Source: an uncultured Bacilli bacterium
Lineage (GTDB): Bacteria; Bacillota_I; Bacilli_A; RF39; UBA660
Assembly (NCBI GenBank): GCA_947631155.1
Contig: CANRKG010000004.1
Location: forward strand, 1-64,000
DNA: 64,000 nt
Reading direction: 5' to 3'
The position numbers and the translations under genes were made by a program. Position 1 is the first letter of the stretch. Each line of letters opens with the position of its first letter. Under the pieces are notes generated by a model. The model did no database searches, had not been told where the DNA came from, and was given only the letters and a program-made list of their open reading frames with translations. Below, piece after piece: positions 42,135-52,180 of the stretch.

Positions 42135-43469
42135 ATGGAACATATAAATAAATTTTTAGATAAAAATATTAATAAAATATTTCTTATATTTTTATTTTTA
42201 CAGCCAATTATTGATGTTTTAACGGCAGTTATGTTACATGTTTTTTCTGTTGAATTTACTATTGGTATGTTCTTAAGAATCTTATTTTTAGGATTAATGT
42301 TATATTATATAGTATTTATTAATAAAAAAAGTCATAAAAAAGCACTTATATATTTATCGTTAATATTTATATATATAGTTTTATTTTGTATAAATATATT
42401 ATACACCAAGGGATGGAGTTCATTTGGTTATGAACTGAAAAATCTAATTAAAAGTTTCTATTTTCCCATCTTATTAGTAATTATTTATAATCTGTTTAAT
42501 GATAAAAGAAATATTATTAAACCCAGACTTTTAAAAAATTTATTTATTGTATATTTATTATTAGTTTTTATACCCAATATTTTTGGAATAGGGTTTGATA
42601 GCTATGAGATAACTAAATCTGGTAGTATTGGATATTTTTATACGGCTAATGAAATTAGTGCTATTTTATCTATTTTAATGCCTATTTTTATTTATATTAT
42701 TTTGGAAAAAAAGAATTATTATTTTATAGGAATAGTACTTGTAATTTTATTATATGTACTTACTTCAATTGGAACTAAAGGCCCCTTATTAAGTTTTGGA
42801 ATAATTAGTTTATATTATTTAGGAAAATACATAGTCCAAAATATTAAAATGAAAAAATATAAAGGAATTATGACTATAGTAGGAATCTTTACTATTGTAA
42901 TTATAGCTATTTATTTAGTATTACCAAAAACTAATTTTTATAAAAATATTGTTACACATTTAAAATTTTTAGAAGTTGAAAAAGTTAGTGACATTATTAC
43001 TAATCCTAAAGTGATTGACCATTTTATCTTTAGTCAAAGATTAACATTTTGGACCAATACAAGACATATTTATAAAAAATCTAATTTTGCTAGTAAGTTA
43101 TTAGGAATAGGTTATATAGATAATTATGCAACTGATCAAGTTAGTATGAAAATGGTGGAAATGGATTATGTTGATATTTTCTATCGACATGGATTGATAG
43201 GCTTTAGCATATATATATTTAGTCTGGTTTATATGGTAGTAAAAATTCTTAAAAAGTATTTTGATTATATAAAAATTAATCACAAAAATAAGATTGTTCA
43301 ATCTTATATGCTTAGTCTCTTATTAGCAATTGTACTTGCGATGATAACTGGGCATGTAATCACTGCACCATCTGTCGCAATATATGTTGCTTTAATAATT
43401 AATTTATTATATAATGAACTATATAAAGGAGAACCAAAATATGACAAAATTAGGCATGGTAATTCTTAA
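42135..43469 (+). CDS. O-antigen ligase/polymerase (Wzy/WaaL-like) membrane protein
   Basis: 444 aa polytopic; GYFYTANEISAILSILMPIFI, LTSIGTKGPLLSF, VDIFYRHGLIGF. Confidence 0.8.
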   Translation: MEHINKFLDKNINKIFLIFLFLQPIIDVLTAVMLHVFSVEFTIGMFLRILFLGLMLYYIVFINKKSHKKALIYLSLIFIYIVLFCINILYTKGWSSFGYELKNLIKSFYFPILLVIIYNLFNDKRNIIKPRLLKNLFIVYLLLVFIPNIFGIGFDSYEITKSGSIGYFYTANEISAILSILMPIFIYIILEKKNYYFIGIVLVILLYVLTSIGTKGPLLSFGIISLYYLGKYIVQNIKMKKYKGIMTIVGIFTIVIIAIYLVLPKTNFYKNIVTHLKFLEVEKVSDIITNPKVIDHFIFSQRLTFWTNTRHIYKKSNFASKLLGIGYIDNYATDQVSMKMVEMDYVDIFYRHGLIGFSIYIFSLVYMVVKILKKYFDYIKINHKNKIVQSYMLSLLLAIVLAMITGHVITAPSVAIYVALIINLLYNELYKGEPKYDKIRHGNS

Positions 43470-44307
43470 TTATAATGACTATAAAACGACCATTTCGTTA
43501 CTAGAAAGTATTAAAGATTATAAATGCTTAAATTTAATAGTCGTTGTTGATAATAACTCTTCAGATAATTCCTCTAAATACTTAAAAAAATATGATAGTA
43601 AGAAAATAAAAATATTACAAACAGATAAAAATGGTGGCTATGCATATGGGCTTAACTATGGAGCCAAATACCTAAATAAACAGTTAGGGAAATGTAATAT
43701 TATTTTTTCAAATTCAGATGTAATTATCAGTAAAGAAGAAGATTTAAAACAATTAAGTTCAGATATTGGTAAACATTCAATTGCTTTAGTAGGACCTACT
43801 ATTGTTGAGAATAAAAGTTTAAATCGAGGTTGGATGATGCCAACCATAAAAGATGAAATTAAATTTAATTTACCTTTTATTAGTAGAAAATATTTAAAAG
43901 AAATTAGATATGACGAAGAACATTATCAGGAAGATTTATCAATTGTTGGGGTAGTATCAGGTTGTTTTTTCTGTTGTAGTGGGGAAGTCTTAGAACAAAT
44001 AGATTACTTTGATGAAAACACTTTTTTATATTATGAAGAACAAATACTTTCAAAAAAATTAGAAAAAATTGATAAACAAGTCGCAGTAGATAATAAAGTA
44101 GTAATAATTCATAATCATTCGGTTACTATTGATAAGAATATAAATAAAATTAATAAATATAAAATTTTGAAAAATAGTCAAAGATACTTTGTAGAAAATT
44201 ATTTATATGCGACCAAAAAGGAATTAAAGTGGTTAAATTTTACGAATAAGCTTTCTTTAATAATTCTTTATATTAGATGTTTTTTCAAAGGAGGATTAAA
44301 AAAATGA
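43441..44307 (+). CDS. Glycosyltransferase family 2 (rhamnosyltransferase-like)
   Basis: [45 protein letters not shown] 43441. Confidence 0.92.
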   Translation: MTKLGMVILNYNDYKTTISLLESIKDYKCLNLIVVVDNNSSDNSSKYLKKYDSKKIKILQTDKNGGYAYGLNYGAKYLNKQLGKCNIIFSNSDVIISKEEDLKQLSSDIGKHSIALVGPTIVENKSLNRGWMMPTIKDEIKFNLPFISRKYLKEIRYDEEHYQEDLSIVGVVSGCFFCCSGEVLEQIDYFDENTFLYYEEQILSKKLEKIDKQVAVDNKVVIIHNHSVTIDKNINKINKYKILKNSQRYFVENYLYATKKELKWLNFTNKLSLIILYIRCFFKGGLKK

Positions 44308-45182
44308 AAGGAATTATCTTAGCTGGAGGTAGTGGAACAAGGCTTTATCCGTTGACACAAGTCACTTCTAAACAACTAATGCCAATTTATGATAAACCAA
44401 TGATATATTATCCATTAGCTATCTTGATGCAAGCCGAAATTAGAGATATTTTAGTTATTTCCACTCCAACCGACATTCAAAAATTTAAAGATTTATTAGG
44501 TGATGGATCAAAATTTGGTATTAATTTAAAATATAAAGTTCAACCATCTCCTGATGGATTAGCGCAAGCTTTTATATTAGGTGAAGATTTTATTGGTGAT
44601 GATTCAACAGCTATGATATTAGGAGATAATATATTTTACGGTTCCAATTTAAAAAAAGAACTGCTAAAGGCTAAACAAGAAGCAGAGTTAGGAAAAGCTA
44701 CTATATTTGGTTATCATGTTCATGATCCAGAAAGATTTGGAATTGTCGAATTTGATAAAAATGGTAAAGTATTAAGTGTTGAAGAAAAACCAGAAAATCC
44801 TAAAAGCGATTATGCTATTACAGGATTATATTTTTATCCATCAGGAGTTAGTAAAAAAGCTAAAATGGTTAAACCTTCAAAAAGAGGAGAATTAGAGATA
44901 ACAGATTTAAATAAAATGTACTTAGAAGAAGATAAATTAGAAGTTATAACTATGAATGAAGGTTATGGCTGGTTTGATACAGGTACTTTTAAAAGTTTAT
45001 ATACAGCGGCGAGTTTTATTGGAACTATTCAAGAAAATCAGAATATTACAATATGTTGTCCTGAAGAAATAGGATATAAAAATGGTTGGTTATCTAAAGA
45101 GGAGCTATTAAAACAAGCTGAAATAATGAAAAAGAATACCTATGGTAAACATTTATTTGAAATAATTCAAAAGGAGAGATAA
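44304..45182 (+). CDS. rmlA: Glucose-1-phosphate thymidylyltransferase
   Basis: [38 protein letters not shown]. Confidence 0.98.
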   Translation: MKGIILAGGSGTRLYPLTQVTSKQLMPIYDKPMIYYPLAILMQAEIRDILVISTPTDIQKFKDLLGDGSKFGINLKYKVQPSPDGLAQAFILGEDFIGDDSTAMILGDNIFYGSNLKKELLKAKQEAELGKATIFGYHVHDPERFGIVEFDKNGKVLSVEEKPENPKSDYAITGLYFYPSGVSKKAKMVKPSKRGELEITDLNKMYLEEDKLEVITMNEGYGWFDTGTFKSLYTAASFIGTIQENQNITICCPEEIGYKNGWLSKEELLKQAEIMKKNTYGKHLFEIIQKER

Positions 45183-45183
45183 A

Positions 45184-46617
45184 ATGAAAAAAATTACTAC
45201 TGAACTAAAAGATTGTTATATTTTAGAACCAAATAGATTTGGAGATGAAAGGGGTTATTTTGAATCAATTACTAAGGAACAATTAGAAGAGTTAGGCTTT
45301 CAGGACTTTTATCAAATAAGTAATTCTAAAAGCGGAAAAGGTATTATTAGAGGTTTACATTTTCAAAAAGATCCCTATTGTCAAGCTAAGGTTGTTCGTT
45401 GTCATGCTGGAGCTGTTTTAGATATAGTTGTGGATATCAGAAAAGATTCACCTACCTATGGAAAATGGACAAGTGTTGAATTAACACCAGAAAATGGCAG
45501 ATTATTATATGTACCTCGTGGCTTTGCTCATGGATTTGTTTCTTTAAAAGATAATACTTTATTTGAATATTATGTGGATAATCAATATGCTCCAAGATTA
45601 GAAGATGGTATATTGTGGAATGATGCTGAAATTGGTATTAATTGGGAAGAAATATTTGAAAAATATGGAATTAATCAACCTATTTTATCAGAAAAAGATA
45701 AAGTACGTCATACGTTAAAAGAATGTCAATCAACATTTACAAGGAAAAAAACTAGATATTTGATTACAGGATATAATGGTCAGTTAGGTTATGATATAGT
45801 GAGAGAACTAGAATCAAGAGGAGAAACAGAATATTTAGCTGTGGATATAAATGAGATGGATATCACGAATCGTGATCAGGTTTTCCAAGTTGTTACAAAT
45901 TATAAACCTGATGTTATTTTTCATTGTGCTGCTTGGACAGCTGTTGATAAAGCTGAAGATATGGAAGATAAAGTTAGACAAATTAATGTTGAGGGAACGA
46001 AAAATATAACTGATGCATCACTTGAAGTAGATGCAAAACTAGTCTATATATCAACTGATTATGTATTTGATGGTAAAAAAGATGGTTATTATAATGAAGA
46101 TGATAAAGTTAATCCAATGAGTGTATATGGAAAAACAAAATACGAAGGTGAAGAAGAAGCAAGACGTAACCCTAAACACTTTATTTCTAGAATTTCTTGG
46201 GCTTTTGGTATTAACGGAAATAACTTTATTAAAACTATGCTAAATTTGGCTAAGACAAAAAAAGAAGTATCCGTTGTTGATGATCAAATTGGTAGTCCAA
46301 CTTATATGGTTGATCTTGCTAAAACACTAGTAGAAATGGTGCATAGTGATAAATATGGAACTTATCATGTTAATAATGATGGCTTTTGTTCTTGGGCTGA
46401 ATTTGCCAATTATATTTTTACAAGTAATGGTCTAGATGTAAAAGTAAATCCTGTTTCTACAGATGAATATATTAAATTAATGGGCATAAAGCAAGCATAT
46501 CGTCCTAGAAATTCTAAATTAAGTAAAGAAAAATTAGTTAAAGCTGGTTTTGAAATGTTACCATCTTGGCAAGATGCTACAGATAGGTATTGCAAAGAAT
46601 TAACTAAGAGAAAATAA
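45184..46617 (+). CDS. Fused dTDP-4-dehydrorhamnose 3,5-epimerase / dTDP-4-dehydrorhamnose reductase (RmlC-RmlD)
   Basis: RmlC half: FGDERGYFESI..GIIRGLHFQKDP..VPRGFAHGFVSL; RmlD half: YLITGYNGQLGYDIVREL..DVIFHCAAWTAVDKAED..ISTDYVFDG. Confidence 0.96.
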   Translation: MKKITTELKDCYILEPNRFGDERGYFESITKEQLEELGFQDFYQISNSKSGKGIIRGLHFQKDPYCQAKVVRCHAGAVLDIVVDIRKDSPTYGKWTSVELTPENGRLLYVPRGFAHGFVSLKDNTLFEYYVDNQYAPRLEDGILWNDAEIGINWEEIFEKYGINQPILSEKDKVRHTLKECQSTFTRKKTRYLITGYNGQLGYDIVRELESRGETEYLAVDINEMDITNRDQVFQVVTNYKPDVIFHCAAWTAVDKAEDMEDKVRQINVEGTKNITDASLEVDAKLVYISTDYVFDGKKDGYYNEDDKVNPMSVYGKTKYEGEEEARRNPKHFISRISWAFGINGNNFIKTMLNLAKTKKEVSVVDDQIGSPTYMVDLAKTLVEMVHSDKYGTYHVNNDGFCSWAEFANYIFTSNGLDVKVNPVSTDEYIKLMGIKQAYRPRNSKLSKEKLVKAGFEMLPSWQDATDRYCKELTKRK

Positions 46618-46637
46618 ATTTACGTAAAATTAATTTT

Positions 46638-46668
46638 CAAAAAAAGAATTAATAGTAATTCTTTTTTT
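46638..46668 (+). terminator. Rho-independent terminator
   Basis: caaaaaaagaattaatagtaattctttttttt. Confidence 0.7.
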
Positions 46669-46706
46669 TGTATGATATACTTTTTTTAGATAGAAGGTGA
46701 TAATAA

Positions 46707-47765
46707 GTGGATGCATTGGACAATAAATGTCCAGCTTGTGGGGCACCCATAACATTTAATCCTCAAAATCAAAAATGGGATTGTGAATATTGTGGAAGCA
46801 AGTTTACTTTAGAAGAAATGAAAAAGTATAACAATGCTAGCTCTGATAAAGAAAATAATAACAGTAATACTAGTACTAATACTAATAAATTAGAAGATTT
46901 AGATGTTTATCATTGTAAAAATTGTGGCGCGGAGGTTATGGCTGATGAAGTTACTACTGCTACTTTTTGTGTTTACTGCGGTAGTACTACAATTTTAAAA
47001 AATAGAATTACAGATGGAGTTGCACCTTCTAAAATAATTCCTTTTAAAAAAGTTAAAGAAGAAGCCGTCAAAGCTTTTCAAAAATTAAGAAAAGGACGAC
47101 CTTTAATGCCTAAATTATTTAATGATCCAAAAAATATTGAAAAAATAACAGGTGTTTATATACCTTTTTGGGCATATGATTTAAGAATATCTGGAGATAT
47201 TAGTTTTAATGCTACTGATGAAGAAAGTTGGAGTGACTATAATTATCATTATATTAAAACAAATAGGTATTTATCAAAAAGAAATGGGTATATGGAGTTT
47301 GATAGAATACTTGTTGATGGTTCTTCTCACTTTGATGATGATTTGATGGATTCATTAGAGCCATTTAACTTTGAAGATTTAGTCGATTATAATCATGCTT
47401 ATTTATCAGGATTTTTAGCTGAAAAATATGATGTAGATAGTAATACAGCTATAACTAGAGCTGAAAATAGAGCAACTAATTCAGCCATTGAAGTAGTTAA
47501 AGAAACAGTTTATCATCAGACTAAAACTTTAAGCACTCATAGTATGGAAATAACTAAATTAAAAGATTATTATATTTTACTTCCAGTTTGGATGGTAAAT
47601 GTTATATATAAAAATAAGACCTATACTTTCGCAATGAATGGACAAACAGGTGAAATTGTAGGAAATATTCCTTTAGATATAACAAAAACGATAATTATGA
47701 CACTAATTATTTTTGTGACAGTAACCGTTATTGTTTCACTATGTGTTTTGTTAGGAGGACAATAA
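46707..47765 (+). CDS. Zinc-ribbon membrane protein (YdjG-like)
   Basis: CPACGAPITFNPQNQKWDCEYCGSKF and CKNCGAEVMADEVTTATFCVYCGS; C-terminal TM; upstream of TPM and SPFH genes. Confidence 0.85.
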   Translation: MDALDNKCPACGAPITFNPQNQKWDCEYCGSKFTLEEMKKYNNASSDKENNNSNTSTNTNKLEDLDVYHCKNCGAEVMADEVTTATFCVYCGSTTILKNRITDGVAPSKIIPFKKVKEEAVKAFQKLRKGRPLMPKLFNDPKNIEKITGVYIPFWAYDLRISGDISFNATDEESWSDYNYHYIKTNRYLSKRNGYMEFDRILVDGSSHFDDDLMDSLEPFNFEDLVDYNHAYLSGFLAEKYDVDSNTAITRAENRATNSAIEVVKETVYHQTKTLSTHSMEITKLKDYYILLPVWMVNVIYKNKTYTFAMNGQTGEIVGNIPLDITKTIIMTLIIFVTVTVIVSLCVLLGGQ

Positions 47766-47767
47766 CT

Positions 47768-48634
47768 ATGAAAAAACAAATTAAATGGTTTCTAATACTA
47801 TGTATTTTATTTCAATGTACAACAGTATTGGCTAGTACTAATACTAAAGAAAGAACATCTCAAAATCTTTTAGTTCCAGATAGTGTTAATGTGACAGCTG
47901 AAAATATTGAAGATGTTTTAGCAACACCAGCTGTAGATGCTACTGAAAAAGTATATGATTTTGCAAATTTATTTACAGACTCTGAAGAACAACAATTGTA
48001 TCAACAAATAAGTCAATTCATAAATAAGCATGATATGGATTTAGCAGTAGTTACAATAAATAAAAATCCAAAGTTTTCACAAGTTGAATATGCTGATGAT
48101 TTTTATGATTATAACTATTTCAAAAAAGATGGTGTCTTGTTTTTAATTGATATGGATAATCGACAAATTCATATGACTACTACTGGATACGCTATTAAAG
48201 TTTATAATGATTATAGAATCGATAATGCTTTAGATAGTGTTTATACTTATATGAGTGATGAAGATTATTATCAAGGAACAGCTAATTATATTTCAATTAT
48301 TAATAATTATGCAACGGCAGGATTACCAAGTAATACTGATTCAAAAACAACAAGTGTGTTTTCAGCTATTAAGATAGGGATACTTATTTCTATAGTTATT
48401 ACAATAATAGTAATGTTTATATTAATTAAAAAAAATAAGTTAGTCCGAAAAGCAACAACAGCTAGAGAATTTTTAAATAAAGAGAGTGTAAAAATAACGA
48501 ATCTTGGCGATCAATTTTTAGGGTCAAGTACAGTTAAACATAGTATAAATCATGATTCTTCATCTAGTAGAGGCTCTTCTACTCATAGTAGTAGCAGTGG
48601 AACTAGTCACGGTGGAGGAAGTCATGGTTTCTAA
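47768..48634 (+). CDS. TPM-domain protein (YdjH/YgcG-like)
   Basis: Signal peptide, VYDFANLFTDSEEQQLYQQISQFINKHDMDLAVVTINKNP, TM, Ser/Gly tail GTSHGGGSHGF. Confidence 0.88.
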   Translation: MKKQIKWFLILCILFQCTTVLASTNTKERTSQNLLVPDSVNVTAENIEDVLATPAVDATEKVYDFANLFTDSEEQQLYQQISQFINKHDMDLAVVTINKNPKFSQVEYADDFYDYNYFKKDGVLFLIDMDNRQIHMTTTGYAIKVYNDYRIDNALDSVYTYMSDEDYYQGTANYISIINNYATAGLPSNTDSKTTSVFSAIKIGILISIVITIIVMFILIKKNKLVRKATTAREFLNKESVKITNLGDQFLGSSTVKHSINHDSSSSRGSSTHSSSSGTSHGGGSHGF

Positions 48635-48663
48635 TAAAAAATAAATAGAAAAGAGGTAATTAT

Positions 48664-49767
48664 ATGGGATTAATAAAAGCAGCAGTAGGGGCTGTAGGAA
48701 GTACTCTACATGATCAATGGAAAGAATATATTAAATGTGATGATTTAGGACAAGATATTTTAATGAAAAAAGTATCTACTCCAAATGGTGTTATTACAAA
48801 AGATAGCGCTATTCAGGTATCGCCTGGGCAAATCGCTGTTATTTTTCAAAGTGGAAAAATAATAGATGCAACAGCAGAAGAAGGGATTTATACATTTGAT
48901 GAATCAACATCACCATCATTTTTTGCTGGCCAATTTGGTGCAGTCTTTAAAGAAATGTGGACTCGTTTTGTCTATAATGGTGCACCTAATAAAGAACAAG
49001 CAGTATTTTATTTAAATGCCAAAGAAATTATGGATAATAAATTTGGAACACCAGCACCAATTCCTTTTCAAGATTGGTCTCATCCAATTCCAAATCAAAT
49101 GACAGGAACAGAAACAGCTTTAAGAGTAGAAGTAAAGTGTTTTGGTAAATATACTTTTAAAATTGTTGATCCAGCCGTATTTATGTCAAGAGTAGCAGGT
49201 GTCAGTGATGAATATCGTAAGGATCAATTAGTAGAACAAATGCGCTCCGAAGTAATTGGCTCATTCCAAAATGTTCTAAATGAACTAGGAAATTCAGAGC
49301 ATAAAGCACCTGTACTAGAACTTCCTAGTTATACCGATGAAATTAAAAAAATTATGGATGAAAGAGTCTTTGATCAACCAATTCGTGATAGAGGTTTGAG
49401 TATAGTAGGATTTGTAGTAGAATCAGTTACATTAGATGAAGAATCTAATAAGAAAATTGATAATTACGAATTATCAGCTAATGCAGCAATGCAACAAGGA
49501 ACTCTTACTGGAGCCTATGCTAATGCAGTTCAAGATGCTGCTAATAACGCTGCTGGAGCTGCTAATGGATTTATGGGTATTGGTATGATGAACATGGCTA
49601 CTGGTGGCGTTATGGGAGGAGTAGCAACAGCTAATCAACCAAATACGCAAAATCAACCTCCTGTTCAAAATAATCAAGGAGGCCAAGGCGGAGCAAAATT
49701 CTGTTCAAACTGTGGTTCACCAGTATCTGGAGCTTTTTGTTCAAATTGTGGAACTAAAGTTGGATAA
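48664..49767 (+). CDS. SPFH-domain protein with C-terminal zinc ribbon (YdjI-like)
   Basis: IQVSPGQIAVIFQSGKIIDATAEEGIYTFDESTSPSFF..KFCSNCGSPVSGAFCSNCGTKVG. Confidence 0.92.
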   Translation: MGLIKAAVGAVGSTLHDQWKEYIKCDDLGQDILMKKVSTPNGVITKDSAIQVSPGQIAVIFQSGKIIDATAEEGIYTFDESTSPSFFAGQFGAVFKEMWTRFVYNGAPNKEQAVFYLNAKEIMDNKFGTPAPIPFQDWSHPIPNQMTGTETALRVEVKCFGKYTFKIVDPAVFMSRVAGVSDEYRKDQLVEQMRSEVIGSFQNVLNELGNSEHKAPVLELPSYTDEIKKIMDERVFDQPIRDRGLSIVGFVVESVTLDEESNKKIDNYELSANAAMQQGTLTGAYANAVQDAANNAAGAANGFMGIGMMNMATGGVMGGVATANQPNTQNQPPVQNNQGGQGGAKFCSNCGSPVSGAFCSNCGTKVG

Positions 49768-49794
49768 AAATTAATAATCTAAAATAAAGAGATA

Positions 49795-49836
49795 AAAGCG
49801 GATTAATAAAATTACAAGTATAATCTGCTTTTTTTT
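49795..49836 (+). terminator. Rho-independent terminator
   Basis: aaagcggatta .. taatctgctttttttt. Confidence 0.65.
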
Positions 49837-49895
49837 AATACTAAATATATTATTTTTGACTTTTTAAATATTAATGATATAATTGAATTGATTTT

Positions 49896-49920
49896 ATATA
49901 TGATAAAATATATCATATAT
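49896..49920. repeat. Perfect 10-bp palindrome in the leader of the nucleotide-sugar dehydrogenase gene
   Basis: ATATATGATA aaata TATCATATAT downstream of TTGACT-N16-TATAAT. Confidence 0.6.
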
Positions 49921-49963
49921 TGTCAACAGAGGCATATTTAAAAAATGAAGGGAACAGCATATT

Positions 49964-51220
49964 ATGATTTCTATATTTGGATTAGGTTTTGTTGGTATAA
50001 CAACGGCTTTATACTTTGCTGAAAAGAAAAATATGATAGTATATGGTATAGATGTTGATAAGAAAAAATCAGACAAATTATCTGAAAAAAAATTACCCTT
50101 TTATGAACCTAAATTGGAAAATATACTAAAAAAACAACTAAATAGTAATTTTTTTCTTTCTTCAAATATCAAAATTGATATTAATAGAAGTAAATATATA
50201 TTTATTTGTGTTGGAACACCTCTAGATAATAGTTGTGTGTATGGAGTAAACTTATCAAGTATTTTTAATGCATTAGATGAAATATTAGAAAAAATTGATA
50301 CTAGTATATTTCGAACTATAGTTATTAAGAGTTCTATACCACCTACAACAACTGAACAATTAATAAAACCTTATATAGAAGATAAAGGTTTTGTTATTGG
50401 TAAAGATATTGGTTTGTGTGTAAATCCTGAATTTTTAAGAGAAGGACATTGTTATGATGAAATTGAAAATCTCAATCGAGTGATTGTTGGCTGTAATGAT
50501 GAAAATACAAAATCAAAAATGCAAGAATTATATGATAATAATAAGGATGATAAAATTTATTATGTCAATTATAATACCGCAGAGTTTACTAAATATTTAT
50601 CTAATTCTTTGTTAGCTAATCTAATTAGTTTTTCTAATGAAATGTCTATTGTTGCCGATAATTTAGGTAATATAAATATAAAAGATGCTTTTGATATCAT
50701 AAAGAATGATATCAGATGGAATGAATGTGAAATGCGAAATTATGTTCATCCTATAGGAAAATATGGTGGTTATTGTTTACCTAAAGATTTAAATGCTTTG
50801 TATAATGTATCTAAAAAACATGGCTTTAACTCTAGAATGCTTAAAGATACAATTATGATAAATAACGAGTTAGAGGAATATTTTGTAAAAAAAATAAAGA
50901 GTAAAGTTGACCAAAAGTGTAAAATAGGAATTTTAGGATTATCATTTAAACCAAATTCAGATGATATTAGAAATACAGCATCTTATTATGTAATTAAAAA
51001 ATTGATAGAAAATAATTATAATAATATTTTGGCTTATGATCCAATATCTATAGATAATTTTAAAGAAGCATATAGTGAATTAAAAATAAAATACATATAT
51101 GATTATAATGAAATTATAGAAAAATCAGATGTATTAGTTATATTAACTATATGGGATCAATTTAAAAATGTTAAAAGTATATCTAATAAAGAAGTAATAG
51201 ATTTTACACATAAAATATAA
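49964..51220 (+). CDS. UDP-glucose/GDP-mannose dehydrogenase family protein
   Basis: MISIFGLGFVGITTALYFAEK..VNPEFLREG..GGYCLPKDLNAL..GILGLSFKPNSDDIRNT. Confidence 0.94.
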   Translation: MISIFGLGFVGITTALYFAEKKNMIVYGIDVDKKKSDKLSEKKLPFYEPKLENILKKQLNSNFFLSSNIKIDINRSKYIFICVGTPLDNSCVYGVNLSSIFNALDEILEKIDTSIFRTIVIKSSIPPTTTEQLIKPYIEDKGFVIGKDIGLCVNPEFLREGHCYDEIENLNRVIVGCNDENTKSKMQELYDNNKDDKIYYVNYNTAEFTKYLSNSLLANLISFSNEMSIVADNLGNINIKDAFDIIKNDIRWNECEMRNYVHPIGKYGGYCLPKDLNALYNVSKKHGFNSRMLKDTIMINNELEEYFVKKIKSKVDQKCKIGILGLSFKPNSDDIRNTASYYVIKKLIENNYNNILAYDPISIDNFKEAYSELKIKYIYDYNEIIEKSDVLVILTIWDQFKNVKSISNKEVIDFTHKI

Positions 51221-51233
51221 AGGATTGTTTATT

Positions 51234-52121
51234 ATGAAGTACAAAGTTGCAATAGTATTAAGCTGTTATAATGAAGAGAAAAATATAAAAAAAATATATG
51301 ACAGTTTAATAAAAGAAATCAAAAACATAAAAAAAATTAAAGAATATACAATTTATTTTATTAATGATGCGTCAACAGATAATACTTTATCTAACATTAC
51401 AAAGTTAATCAAAAAAGATAAAAGAATAGTTTTATTAGATTTAAAGAAAAGAATGGGGAAATCAATTGGTTTACAAATTGCTTTTAATGAAATGGAAGAT
51501 GATATAGATTTAGTCTTTATGATGGATGCTGATTTGCAAGATGATCCCAAGGAAATAAATAGATTTATTGAAAAAATAGAAGAAGGATATGACTTAGTTT
51601 CCGGGTATAAGAAAAAAAGATTAGATAATATAGAAAAAAGAATAGCCTCTAAAATATACAACAAAGTTTTAAATATAGTATTTCATATGAATTTACATGA
51701 TCATAACTGTGGATTTAAGTGTTTTAGAAGAAATGTTCTATATAATCTAAAAATTTATGATAATTTACATAGATATATAACTATATTAGTAAATAGTATG
51801 GGCTATAAAGTAGCTGAAATTGCTGTTTTACATCATAAAAGAATTTATGGAAAATCTAAATATGGTTTTTCTAGATATTTTATTGGTTTTAAAGATTTAA
51901 TAAAAATTAAATATATAATTAATCACCAAAATAAAATTTGGTTTTTTATAGATTTTCTTATATTACTATGTATTTTAGTTTTATTATTTTTTATAGATAA
52001 ATTATTATTTAGTATTATGCTAATAGCTAGTACAATAATTAATATAGTTTTATTTATTAGTTTAAAAAGATATAATAATTTTAATATAGAACATTATAAA
52101 GATTTATACAAAAAGTTATAA
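51234..52121 (+). CDS. Glycosyltransferase family 2 (GtrB/DPM1-like) with C-terminal TMs
   Basis: KVAIVLSCYNEEKNIKKIYDSL..MMDADLQDDPKEI..KRIYGKSKYGFSRYF. Confidence 0.92.
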   Translation: MKYKVAIVLSCYNEEKNIKKIYDSLIKEIKNIKKIKEYTIYFINDASTDNTLSNITKLIKKDKRIVLLDLKKRMGKSIGLQIAFNEMEDDIDLVFMMDADLQDDPKEINRFIEKIEEGYDLVSGYKKKRLDNIEKRIASKIYNKVLNIVFHMNLHDHNCGFKCFRRNVLYNLKIYDNLHRYITILVNSMGYKVAEIAVLHHKRIYGKSKYGFSRYFIGFKDLIKIKYIINHQNKIWFFIDFLILLCILVLLFFIDKLLFSIMLIASTIINIVLFISLKRYNNFNIEHYKDLYKKL

Positions 52122-52180
52122 ATGATTAAATTTTTATAAAATATATTACAATTAATGTAACTTAATAATAAGGAGTAAAT

